Assembly (NCBI GenBank): GCA_041752315.1
Contig: JBGSHJ010000025.1
Span: 1 to 64,000 of the forward strand
DNA from: SYFY01 sp041752315
Lineage (GTDB): Bacteria > Pseudomonadota > Gammaproteobacteria > Pseudomonadales > Azotimanducaceae
Direction of reading: 5' to 3'
Length of the DNA: 64,000 nt
Position numbers and translations under genes: made by a program. This document shows, one piece after another, positions 24,477 to 31,986 of the stretch (within the stretch, counting starts at the first letter, position 1; the number at the start of each line of letters is the position of its first letter). Under the pieces are notes generated by a model. The model ran no database searches. It was not told the DNA's origin and worked only from the letters and a program-made list of their open reading frames with translations.

Positions 24477-27065
24477 CTAGAGCTTCACGCCCAGTTCCAG
24501 TCCCCACTGCAGCGGTGCACCGTACATCGTGAAGTTCCACAGCGCACCCACCGAATTGGCGGATACCCTGTACTCTTCATTCAGCAGGTTCTTGCCGTAC
24601 AGAGTGGCGTAATAACGATCTTCTGCATCGTGCCAGGTGACGTTGGCATTCACCAGGATCCGCTCCTCGAACTGCGTGAAGGTCGGCTGGCGAACAACAC
24701 CGCGACTGGCGGCGTTTTCATCCAGCGGGCTCATCTCGTACTCAGACTGGAAGTGGCCGCTGACTACAAACGTTATCGAGTTACCCGACGCGAGCGTCAG
24801 ATCGTAAGCGCCTTCGAGGCCAATCTGCCATTCCGCGGCGAACGGAATATCGAGACTGGTCAGATCCAGTGTACCGATGGTGTCGTTCACGAAAAAATCG
24901 AACTGCGTGTACTCGGCATCCAGGAAGCCCACGTTTGCCTTGAGCTGGAATTCGTCCGTCAGGAGCCATGTCGTCTCGATCTCGAAACCCTTGGCTTCCG
25001 ACTTGCCGGCATTCAGCGTGATCGTTTCCTGACCAGGCGTACCGTCTGCGTTTGTGAAACGGAACACTTGGTTACGTTGCAGGTCTTCGAACTTGGTGAA
25101 GAACACGGCAGCGTTCAGACGCAGACGGCTGTCCAGCAAGTCACCCTTGTAACCGATTTCGAAGTTCGTGTTGGTTTCTGGGTCGTAGGCGCGGCAGGTA
25201 ATGACCTGGGAACAAGTTTCAGCAAAGCCACCGGACAGGAAGCCCGTGGAGATGCTTCCGTACAGCAGTTGTTTGTCGTCGAGTTCGTAGTCGAGCACCG
25301 TCCGCCAGGTGATCTCATCCCACGTTTCCTTGGTATCCACCACGAACGCGTAGGCAGAGTCAGGCAGTACAGCACTGCGCTGGTCGATCTCTGAGCCTTG
25401 CAAGCCGGCGCGGCTGACACGGCCGGAACCGACGTCGATGCAGTTGGTCGCCAGGTCGAGAGGCAGTCCTGGGTCGGCAGGTCGCGCATCAAACAGTTCA
25501 GTGAACTGGTTGCATGGACCACCACCGCCGGTCGGCTTGATGAATTCCTTTTCGTCCTGCGTCCAGCGCACGCCGGCTGTGAGGCGGAACTTTTCGGCAA
25601 ATTCATAGGTGCCGTCGACATAGAAGCCGAGGGAGTCGCGATTCTGTTCAACGCGGCCATGTCCTGGATCACCCGTGAAGTTCCGGACGTTATAGAAAGG
25701 TAGAAAACCATTTGCGTCGGGCACGTTGCCGGTCGGAAGGAGCCCGGTAAGACCGACTGTTGAATAGGCTCGGAAGTCAAGGTCATCGGTCGCGTACACG
25801 CCGCCGACGATGAAGTTGAATGGACCATCAAACTCGGACTGCAGGCGGATTTCCTGCTGGAACTGTTCACGCTCCAGGTTTCGGGTGGCATCAAACAGTG
25901 AGACAAACGCTTCTCCCGTATAGGTAGAAGGCAGTGTTTCCTGCTGTTCACGATAGCCGGTGATCGACTTGATCGAGAATTGGTCGAAAGACAACTGCTG
26001 GTTCAAATACCAGCCATTGACATTGACACGGTGACCATCACGAATGTTGATCCCTTCGCCCTGTTGGCTCATGCCGGTGCTGAAAGGATCGTTGTGACCC
26101 GCTTCATGAATGCCGGGGAAACCGAGCAGCGGCAGCAGGAAGCCTTCACCTGCGGGCGTTTCGTTGATGCCCGGAGGGGAGTCGGAGTTGTCATCGATCT
26201 TTTCGTAGATCGCGTAGGCTTCATACATGTCATTAGGTTGCCACAGCAGCTTGATCTTTCCGGCGAAGGTTTCCTTGCCGCCGAGCCGCTCACCAGCGCC
26301 TGAAGTCGGACGGTTAAGGATTTCCGGAGGAATCAGGGATGTAGGAATGCCAAGGAATCCATTTTGCAGCGTCGATGTATCCTTGTCGTTGGTGTAGTAG
26401 CCGTCTTCCTGGCTGTAGCTGGCTGCGAAGCGCAGGCCGAGCTGACCTTCGATCAACGGAACATCCACACCAGCCTGCAGCTTCTTGGTATCAGCGCCAC
26501 CCTTGTAGCCGCCCATGCCCACACGAACATCGGCCCCGAACTCTTCGAGATCGGGGCGGATGCTGGTAACCGCGATCATGCCGCCGGTACTGTTCTTGCC
26601 GAACAGGGTGCCTTGCGGGCCACGGTAGATTTCGACCTGCTGAATGTCGTACAGCTCAACCAGCTGGGATTGCACGTGGTTCAGTGCAAATTCGTCGATC
26701 ATGATGCCGACGCTGGGATCCTGGGTGGTCAGGATTGAAATCGTACCCGTACCACGGATACCACCAGCCAGCGCATTGAAGCCGGTCTGGTTGGTGAGCG
26801 TGACGTTTGGTGCGAGATCGGCCACCGCACGAATGTCGTTGGCGAAGGACTTGTTGATTGCGTCTGCGGTGATTGTTGTTATCGCGATTGGCGTGTCCTG
26901 CTGGCCGGCCTCTCGTTTCGTACCCGTTACAATGATCTCTTCCAGCACAGCACCAGGTGCCTGCTCCGCCGCAAACGCCTGTGTTCCTGCGAACAGGGAG
27001 GCGATGGCGATGGAAAGTGCAGACATCGAGAAGCCGCGCCTGAAGGCGGAATGCTCTCTACCCAT
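24477..27065 (-). CDS. TonB-dependent outer-membrane receptor
   Basis: An 862-residue receptor: signal peptide, then a TonB box-like LEEIIVTGTKRE, a plug domain with RGPQGTLFGKNSTGG near residue 130, and a long beta-barrel ending with a hydrophobic strand (LGVKL). Its size and plug sequence resemble receptors that marine and soil gammaproteobacteria and sphingomonads encode beside catabolic genes, rather than classical siderophore receptors. The ATG at 27065 has GGAGAG upstream. The substrate is unknown; the adjacent amidohydrolase and acyl-CoA dehydrogenase suggest an organic compound. Confidence 0.92.
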   Translation of the reverse strand: MGREHSAFRRGFSMSALSIAIASLFAGTQAFAAEQAPGAVLEEIIVTGTKREAGQQDTPIAITTITADAINKSFANDIRAVADLAPNVTLTNQTGFNALAGGIRGTGTISILTTQDPSVGIMIDEFALNHVQSQLVELYDIQQVEIYRGPQGTLFGKNSTGGMIAVTSIRPDLEEFGADVRVGMGGYKGGADTKKLQAGVDVPLIEGQLGLRFAASYSQEDGYYTNDKDTSTLQNGFLGIPTSLIPPEILNRPTSGAGERLGGKETFAGKIKLLWQPNDMYEAYAIYEKIDDNSDSPPGINETPAGEGFLLPLLGFPGIHEAGHNDPFSTGMSQQGEGINIRDGHRVNVNGWYLNQQLSFDQFSIKSITGYREQQETLPSTYTGEAFVSLFDATRNLEREQFQQEIRLQSEFDGPFNFIVGGVYATDDLDFRAYSTVGLTGLLPTGNVPDANGFLPFYNVRNFTGDPGHGRVEQNRDSLGFYVDGTYEFAEKFRLTAGVRWTQDEKEFIKPTGGGGPCNQFTELFDARPADPGLPLDLATNCIDVGSGRVSRAGLQGSEIDQRSAVLPDSAYAFVVDTKETWDEITWRTVLDYELDDKQLLYGSISTGFLSGGFAETCSQVITCRAYDPETNTNFEIGYKGDLLDSRLRLNAAVFFTKFEDLQRNQVFRFTNADGTPGQETITLNAGKSEAKGFEIETTWLLTDEFQLKANVGFLDAEYTQFDFFVNDTIGTLDLTSLDIPFAAEWQIGLEGAYDLTLASGNSITFVVSGHFQSEYEMSPLDENAASRGVVRQPTFTQFEERILVNANVTWHDAEDRYYATLYGKNLLNEEYRVSANSVGALWNFTMYGAPLQWGLELGVKL

Positions 27066-27339
27066 GAATTCTCTCCCGAAAATTTGACTCAACGTTGCAC
27101 GACTGTGGACGATTACAGGGGTTGTCTTCACCGAAACTTCTGGCCCCGAAACTGCGTTTCCCCAAACCATTCGGTACCAAACCGGCGAAGCTGTCTATTA
27201 CCAACAGGCGCGACGGTTTTGATCGTACCCGGTAACCGGACGATAGGCCAGACCATCGAAAGTACAGGCAGGATCCCGGCCAGGAGCGCGGGTGCCGACC
27301 TGCTCCGGAAGCAGGCTTCGAGTGTCAGCAGGTTGCGGC
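27066..27339. promoter_or_regulatory. Spacer upstream of the TonB receptor
   Basis: A 274-bp gap on the minus-strand path between the acyl-CoA dehydrogenase and the receptor. It contains a CCTGCT / AGCAGG hairpin (27299-27315) about 25 bp after the dehydrogenase stop, without a T-run, and an 11-bp CCGGT/ACCGG inverted repeat at 27229. I saw no gene in it; the receptor promoter presumably lies here. Confidence 0.4.
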
Positions 27340-28518
27340 TCAGGCCTTGTTCCGGGAGGTCGGTTTGCCGAGCAGCCGGTCGGAGATGATTCGCAGCTGT
27401 ATTTCGCTGGTCCCTTCGAAGATCTTGGTCAATCGGGCATCCCGCCAGTGCCGTTCAACGGCATGGAGCTTTGTATAGCCGGCACCGCCAAGGATCTGCA
27501 ACGCATCCGACGTCACGCGCTCGGCCATTTCGGACGCAAAGTACTTCACCATTGAAGCTTCGGTGTCACAGGTTTTTCCTTCATCCATCTGCGTGGCCAC
27601 GGAGTACATGAGCTGGCGGGCTGCCTCGATATCCGTGGCCATGCGGGCGATCTTGAAACGCGTTTCCTGGAAGTCGGCGATGGGTACGCCAAACTGCACG
27701 CGTTCATGGGCATACGCCATGGCGTCTTCCAGGGCACCTCGGGCAAGACCTATTGCTCGGGCCGCTGTATGCGCACGGGCAGCGTTGAGGAAGCTGACGG
27801 TGTTCTTGAAACCCTCGGAATCCCCGCCCGTGATGATGTTCTCCGCAGGGATCCGGCAGCCGTCAAAGGCCAGCTCCCAGGTTTTCCAGCCGAAGTAGCC
27901 GATTTTTGGAATGGGTGAGCCCGCACAACCCCTGGGCAACTCACCCCTTGGTTTTTCGATGATGAAGCTGCGCAGGCCGGCATACCGCCGGTCGGTGGTG
28001 CCGGGTGTCTCGACCCGTGCCAGCAGCTGGATGTAATCGGACCCATCGGCAAAGGTGCACCAGTACTTGTTGCCTGAGATGACCCACTCATCACCTTCGA
28101 GCACTGCACGACAGCTCACCGCGGCAAGATCGGAACCGACGTTCGGTTCGGAGAGGGAGACTGCCGCCAGATACTCACCTCGGGTGGCCTTGCGAGTCAG
28201 TTCCAGGCGTTTTTCCATGGGCCAGCCACCCACCGCCATCAACCCGCCTGCGCGGGCGATGATGCTGGCTACGCTCATCCAGCCGCGGGCCAGTTCTTCC
28301 GTGATGAGACAGTACTCGAACACCCCAAGCCCCAGCCCACCATGCTCCTCCGACTGGCGGATGCCGAAATAACCCATCTCGCCCATCTTGCGGCGCAGGT
28401 CCATGGGGATTTCACCCTGGATCGGATCCAGTTCATTGGCCACTGGCAAGACTTCCTTGCGGGTAAATTCCCGGGCCACTTCCTGCATCATCAGGCGTTC
28501 GTCGGTAAGGTAGGTCAC
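27340..28518 (-). CDS. Acyl-CoA dehydrogenase
   Basis: A 392-residue FAD enzyme of the acyl-CoA dehydrogenase family that introduces an alpha-beta double bond in acyl-CoA. Visible signatures: AAVSLSEPNVGSDLAAV (FAD/substrate region), the GNKYWCTFADGSD strand, and the C-terminal LQILGGAGYTKLHAVERHWRDARLTKIFEGTSEIQ signature. A GTG start at 28518 is supported by AAGGAG 7 bp upstream and by the family N-terminus; the frame extends upstream through repeats with no homology. Substrate chain length cannot be told. Confidence 0.92.
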   Translation of the reverse strand: MTYLTDERLMMQEVAREFTRKEVLPVANELDPIQGEIPMDLRRKMGEMGYFGIRQSEEHGGLGLGVFEYCLITEELARGWMSVASIIARAGGLMAVGGWPMEKRLELTRKATRGEYLAAVSLSEPNVGSDLAAVSCRAVLEGDEWVISGNKYWCTFADGSDYIQLLARVETPGTTDRRYAGLRSFIIEKPRGELPRGCAGSPIPKIGYFGWKTWELAFDGCRIPAENIITGGDSEGFKNTVSFLNAARAHTAARAIGLARGALEDAMAYAHERVQFGVPIADFQETRFKIARMATDIEAARQLMYSVATQMDEGKTCDTEASMVKYFASEMAERVTSDALQILGGAGYTKLHAVERHWRDARLTKIFEGTSEIQLRIISDRLLGKPTSRNKA

Positions 28519-28603
28519 CCAGGTACTCCTTCGTTGTGCAATGTTCGGCTGATGGGCAGAGCATAACGCGAGGCTCCCCGTGAAAAGAGGGGACCCCCAA
28601 AGG

Positions 28604-28653
28604 CAAAGAAGTGCAAAGAGTGGCAAAGAGGTGCAAAGAGGGCCAAAGAAAGG
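28604..28653. repeat. Five 10-bp tandem repeats CAAAGARRKG
   Basis: Five consecutive 10-bp units start at 28604, 28614, 28624, 28634 and 28644, each beginning CAAAGA. The period equals one helical turn. They lie between the divergent acyl-CoA dehydrogenase (86 bp from its start) and the ECF sigma gene (about 117 bp from its start). Confidence 0.85.
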
Positions 28654-28769
28654 CCAAGACAAAAAAAGCGGGATAGTTGTGTCCCGTGTGGCTGGGCGGT
28701 TCAAACCTTTCCGGGAATACCGGCGTCGAACCTGAACAACGATAAACAGCACAGACAGGAGATGCAGGG

Positions 28770-29366
28770 TTGGGTGAGCAGGCAGATCCGCCTGCCGGCG
28801 CAGAAGGTCCGGCCACTGTCGTTTCCATCGACCAGGCCTGGATCGACCGTGCCAAGGCAGGTGACATCAAGGCGTTTGAACAACTCTACCGACGGCACGT
28901 CGGCAGGGTCAACGGACTGTGCTTGCGCATGACCCGCGATCAGGATGTCGCCGATGACTGCGTGCAGGAGACCTTCATCAAGGCATGGCGGGCGCTGGCG
29001 GGTTTTGAATCACGGGCGAGCCTTGCCACCTGGCTGCATCGAATTGCGGTGAATGTCGTGCTGGAACGTCGCCGACGGCCGGAACGGCGCGAGGAGTCGA
29101 TCGAGGATATGCATGATCTGGAAGAGCAGTGGAACCTGGATACACCCGTTGAAACGGCGGAACTGGAAGCGGCCATCGAATCGCTGCCCAGCGGTGCGCG
29201 GGACGTGCTGTTGCTGAGTGGTATCTATGGTTACGACCACGCAGAGACCGCATCGATGCTCGGTATCGCCATCGGTACCTGCAAGGCCCAGTTGCATCGG
29301 GCTCGGGCGCTCCTGCGAGATCGGATTGAACACGGCGTGAAACATGGCGCGAGCGGAGGTCTGTGA
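28770..29366 (+). CDS. ECF-family RNA polymerase sigma factor
   Basis: A 198-residue sigma-70 family factor. Region 2 is visible as FEQLYRRHVGRVNGLCLRMTRDQDVADDCVQETFIKAWRAL and region 4 as LPSGARDVLLLSGIYGYDHAETASMLGIAIGTCKAQLHRAR. The start is a TTG at 28770 with AGGAG 8 bp upstream; no in-frame ATG fits. It is followed by a membrane regulator gene overlapping its stop, which is the usual sigma/anti-sigma arrangement. Confidence 0.9.
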   Translation: MGEQADPPAGAEGPATVVSIDQAWIDRAKAGDIKAFEQLYRRHVGRVNGLCLRMTRDQDVADDCVQETFIKAWRALAGFESRASLATWLHRIAVNVVLERRRRPERREESIEDMHDLEEQWNLDTPVETAELEAAIESLPSGARDVLLLSGIYGYDHAETASMLGIAIGTCKAQLHRARALLRDRIEHGVKHGASGGL

Positions 29367-29935
29367 TGAGTGATGCGCAGGAATCTGGAAAGTTGGTCAC
29401 CAGTCTTCGTGAATTGCAACAGGACATTCCACCGGAACGCGATCTGTGGGCCTCGATTGAAGCTTCAATCAAGGAAGACGTGGCTCGGCGTTCCCGATCA
29501 AGGCTGCCGCGCCATTCCTGGTTGCTGCCGATGGGGGTGGCTGCAGCAACAAGCTTCCTCGCGATTGGTCTGTGGCTCGGGCGGGCGTCCGTCGACAGCC
29601 CGCCGATGGTTGCGCAACAACAGCCAGCACAACACGTGGAAGGCTCCGTGGTTACCGCAGTACTGGCCGTGGATGCCGATTATTCCGCGCTGCGTTCCCG
29701 GCTCGAAGGACGAGCCATCGCCGGTCTTGCCAATCTGTCGGACACGGAACGACAGCAGGTGGCAGCGAGCCTGGCGACCATCCAGCAGGCCGTCAAGGAA
29801 CTGGAAACGGCCCTGGGCAAGGACCCGAGCAATGCGCTGTTGCAGGTGTTGCTGGTGCAGTCCTGTCAGGAAGAGATGCGGGTCCTGACCACGCTTGAAC
29901 GAATGGCCGATCCGGTTGAGGAGACATCACTTTGA
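29366..29935 (+). CDS. Putative membrane anti-sigma factor
   Basis: A 189-residue single-span protein: about 50 cytoplasmic residues, a membrane helix (WLLPMGVAAATSFLAIGLWLG), and a periplasmic helical domain. Its start overlaps the sigma factor stop. No zinc-binding His-x3-Cys-x2-Cys motif is visible in the cytoplasmic part, so if it is an anti-sigma factor it is not of the ZAS type. Assignment rests on position and topology. Confidence 0.65.
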   Translation: MSDAQESGKLVTSLRELQQDIPPERDLWASIEASIKEDVARRSRSRLPRHSWLLPMGVAAATSFLAIGLWLGRASVDSPPMVAQQQPAQHVEGSVVTAVLAVDADYSALRSRLEGRAIAGLANLSDTERQQVAASLATIQQAVKELETALGKDPSNALLQVLLVQSCQEEMRVLTTLERMADPVEETSL

Positions 29936-30822
29936 AATTCATGAACAGGCTTTTTGTCGTGATCCTGGCGACCTTGCCACTGGTGGCAGTGCCGGGCAGT
30001 CGCGATGAAGTGAAACGTGTGGCGGCAGATTCCGAAGGTCAGGTCTGGATCACCAACACCAGCGGCAGTGTACGAGTCATCGGCTGGGACCGGGCAGAAG
30101 TCGAGGTCAAGGCCGAACTTGGTGCAGGGGTGAAACGCCTGGATGTCATCGAAGAAGAGGGTGATGTCAGGATCGAAGTGGTCCTCCCCGCATTTGGGGT
30201 ACGGAGTGGTTCGGCGGACCTCGTTGTCCGCGTTCCCCAGGCAAGTCAACTGGAAGTCACCGTGGTCAGCGCGACGATCAAGGTCAGTGATGTCGCTGGC
30301 AGCACCCGACTCAAGTCGGTCAGTGGTGACGTGGTTGCTTCGCTGTCCAGCCGTGAAGTGGAAATGCAGAGTGTCAGTGGCGAACTTGCCCTGGATGGCG
30401 GTGGGGTCACTGGCAATGCGCAGCTGAAAGCCGTGAGCGGTGATGTTTCGGTCAAGGCTTTTGCCGGCTCGCTGGATGCCGCATCGGTGAGTGGTGACCT
30501 GGTGGTCAACATGAGCCAGTTGCGCGACCTGCGCCTGCGCTCGACGTCGGGTGATGTGGTGGCCAGGGGTACGCTGCAGGCGGATGGACGCATCGAAGCG
30601 GAAAGTGTGAGTGGTGATGTGAAGCTCGAACTGCCGGCAGTGGCAGGGTTTGTCACGGACATCGAGACGTTCAGCGGAGATATTGGTGGCTGTTTTGCGA
30701 GCCAGGTCACGCGCGCGAGCGAACATGGCCCAGGCATGCGCCTCTATGTCACCAAAGGCAAAGGTGACGCCCGCATTCGTGTGAAGTCGTTTTCCGGTGA
30801 TGTCGTGTTCTGTGATGAGTGA
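29932..30822 (+). CDS. DUF4097 beta-strand-repeat protein
   Basis: A 296-residue exported protein with an N-terminal signal-like segment and repeated units containing SVSGDV, SVSGEL, AVSGDV, STSGDV and FSGDV at intervals of roughly 18-25 residues. This is the DUF4097 right-handed beta-helix-like repeat, common beside ECF sigma genes. A TTG start at 29932 overlaps the previous stop and follows GAGGAG by 8 bp; ATG 29941 is the alternative. Function is unknown. Confidence 0.82.
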   Translation: MKFMNRLFVVILATLPLVAVPGSRDEVKRVAADSEGQVWITNTSGSVRVIGWDRAEVEVKAELGAGVKRLDVIEEEGDVRIEVVLPAFGVRSGSADLVVRVPQASQLEVTVVSATIKVSDVAGSTRLKSVSGDVVASLSSREVEMQSVSGELALDGGGVTGNAQLKAVSGDVSVKAFAGSLDAASVSGDLVVNMSQLRDLRLRSTSGDVVARGTLQADGRIEAESVSGDVKLELPAVAGFVTDIETFSGDIGGCFASQVTRASEHGPGMRLYVTKGKGDARIRVKSFSGDVVFCDE

Positions 30823-30858
30823 TATGGCCGGTACGATTCGGCAGTAACCATCTGCGAT

Positions 30859-31398
30859 TCAGTGTGCTGGATTTCCATCATCACCCGAGAGCAACTCTTC
30901 GAGCGCGTATAGCGTTTTCTGAGGCATCCGATCAATCGGGTAGTAGCGCTTGATGACTTCGAGTGCGGTCTGATACCGGGTGATGTTCAGATAGCGCAGG
31001 AGGAATCGGACATCGTCCTGATCATGGAACTCTTCACCAAGGCGCATCGCGAGGCACTTCATCGCCAGGAGATATTCGGGCGTTGCCGTCATGACTTTCA
31101 AGTTTGACAGGGAAACAAACGGGATGAAGTCCCCTTCGGCGCTGAGATACCCCTTGACCGCATCGTTGAGCCAGTCGTCTTCCAGATCATTGGCGGCGGC
31201 GACCTTTTTTGCTGCTTCCCTGACTGCTCCCACGGGGCGGAATACACCATCCAGATCTCTTGTCGACGGGCGAGACTCGTACACGAGACACATCACAGCA
31301 CCGCCGACCAGATAGATTTCGCCCGTGACCTTCGCACTCCCAAGTTCGGCATTGAGTTGCTCGAACAGACGCAGCATGTCTTGCCTTGTGAGTGGCAC
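30859..31398 (-). CDS. DUF6036-like nucleotidyltransferase, candidate toxin
   Basis: A 179-residue protein with an MNT-type nucleotidyltransferase core: the G-G motif in EIYLVGGAVMCL at residues 27-38 and a downstream Asp-x-Asp (STRDLDGVF) at about residues 47-50. This fits DUF6036 / AbiEii-like proteins. It begins with a GTG that shares one base with the upstream gene's stop (TAGTG), so the two are coupled. With the ribbon-helix-helix gene it resembles a toxin-antitoxin or antiphage pair; activity is not shown. Confidence 0.7.
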   Translation of the reverse strand: MPLTRQDMLRLFEQLNAELGSAKVTGEIYLVGGAVMCLVYESRPSTRDLDGVFRPVGAVREAAKKVAAANDLEDDWLNDAVKGYLSAEGDFIPFVSLSNLKVMTATPEYLLAMKCLAMRLGEEFHDQDDVRFLLRYLNITRYQTALEVIKRYYPIDRMPQKTLYALEELLSGDDGNPAH

Positions 31399-31904
31399 TA
31401 GACTCGATCTCCGATGGTACTGTCCACGAAGAGGTTGCGGCGACGGAAAGGTGGCGGAGAACTCAGCAACAGATGCAGACGAAGACTGAACAGCGAGGAC
31501 GCGAACCAGGGTTGATCAACCCCTTTGACCCGCACCGTCCAGGCGGGGGGATTGATTTCGCGAACCCATGCGGCTTGCTCGATCATTGCGGCGACGTAGG
31601 CTGATTCGAAATCGTGCAGCTTGGATGTCGGTGGGTATTGCAGCGCGATATCGAAGTTTCTCGAGCTGAGGCCAGTCAGCAGGTCATTCAGTTGAGCTAA
31701 CGTGTGGCTGCGGGAATGAGGGTTGTCGGCCAACTCCTTGCACACCTGCTGAAAAGCCTGTTCGGCGGTGGGCAATAATTGCAGAAGAATCCACTTGGAT
31801 ACGTCGCATCCAGCGCGAGCGGCACGAGCCTGGATCAGTTCCTTTTCCTGCACAGTAACTCGTATCTGAAGTTGTTCGGTCTTGCGCTTTTCTGTCCTCG
31901 TCAT
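31398..31904 (-). CDS. Ribbon-helix-helix-like regulator, candidate antitoxin
   Basis: A 168-residue protein. The N-terminus (LQIRVTVQEKELIQARAARAGCDVSKWIL, residues 12-40) has the beta-strand plus two-helix pattern of RHH DNA-binding proteins, as in plasmid-mobilisation and DUF1778-type antitoxins. The remaining part has no recognised domain and includes basic residues near the C-terminus. Directly upstream is a perfect 19-bp palindrome at a spacing suitable for autoregulation. It is the first gene of a two-gene operon. Confidence 0.7.
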   Translation of the reverse strand: MTRTEKRKTEQLQIRVTVQEKELIQARAARAGCDVSKWILLQLLPTAEQAFQQVCKELADNPHSRSHTLAQLNDLLTGLSSRNFDIALQYPPTSKLHDFESAYVAAMIEQAAWVREINPPAWTVRVKGVDQPWFASSLFSLRLHLLLSSPPPFRRRNLFVDSTIGDRV

Positions 31905-31934
31905 CGAGTCACTTTGCTTTGGGTAGAAAATAAT

Positions 31935-31953
31935 GTCAATACATTGTATTGAC
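31935..31953. promoter_or_regulatory. Perfect 19-bp palindrome, likely operator of the RHH gene
   Basis: GTCAATACATTGTATTGAC has perfect 9-bp arms around a single base. It ends 31 bp upstream of the RHH start codon. On the minus strand its arm merges into a TTGACA that could be a -35 element. The region is much more AT-rich than its surroundings. Repression by the adjacent RHH protein is inferred. Confidence 0.75.
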
Positions 31954-31986
31954 TAGTATCGCCGTTCGTCGATTGGCATGTCCGAG

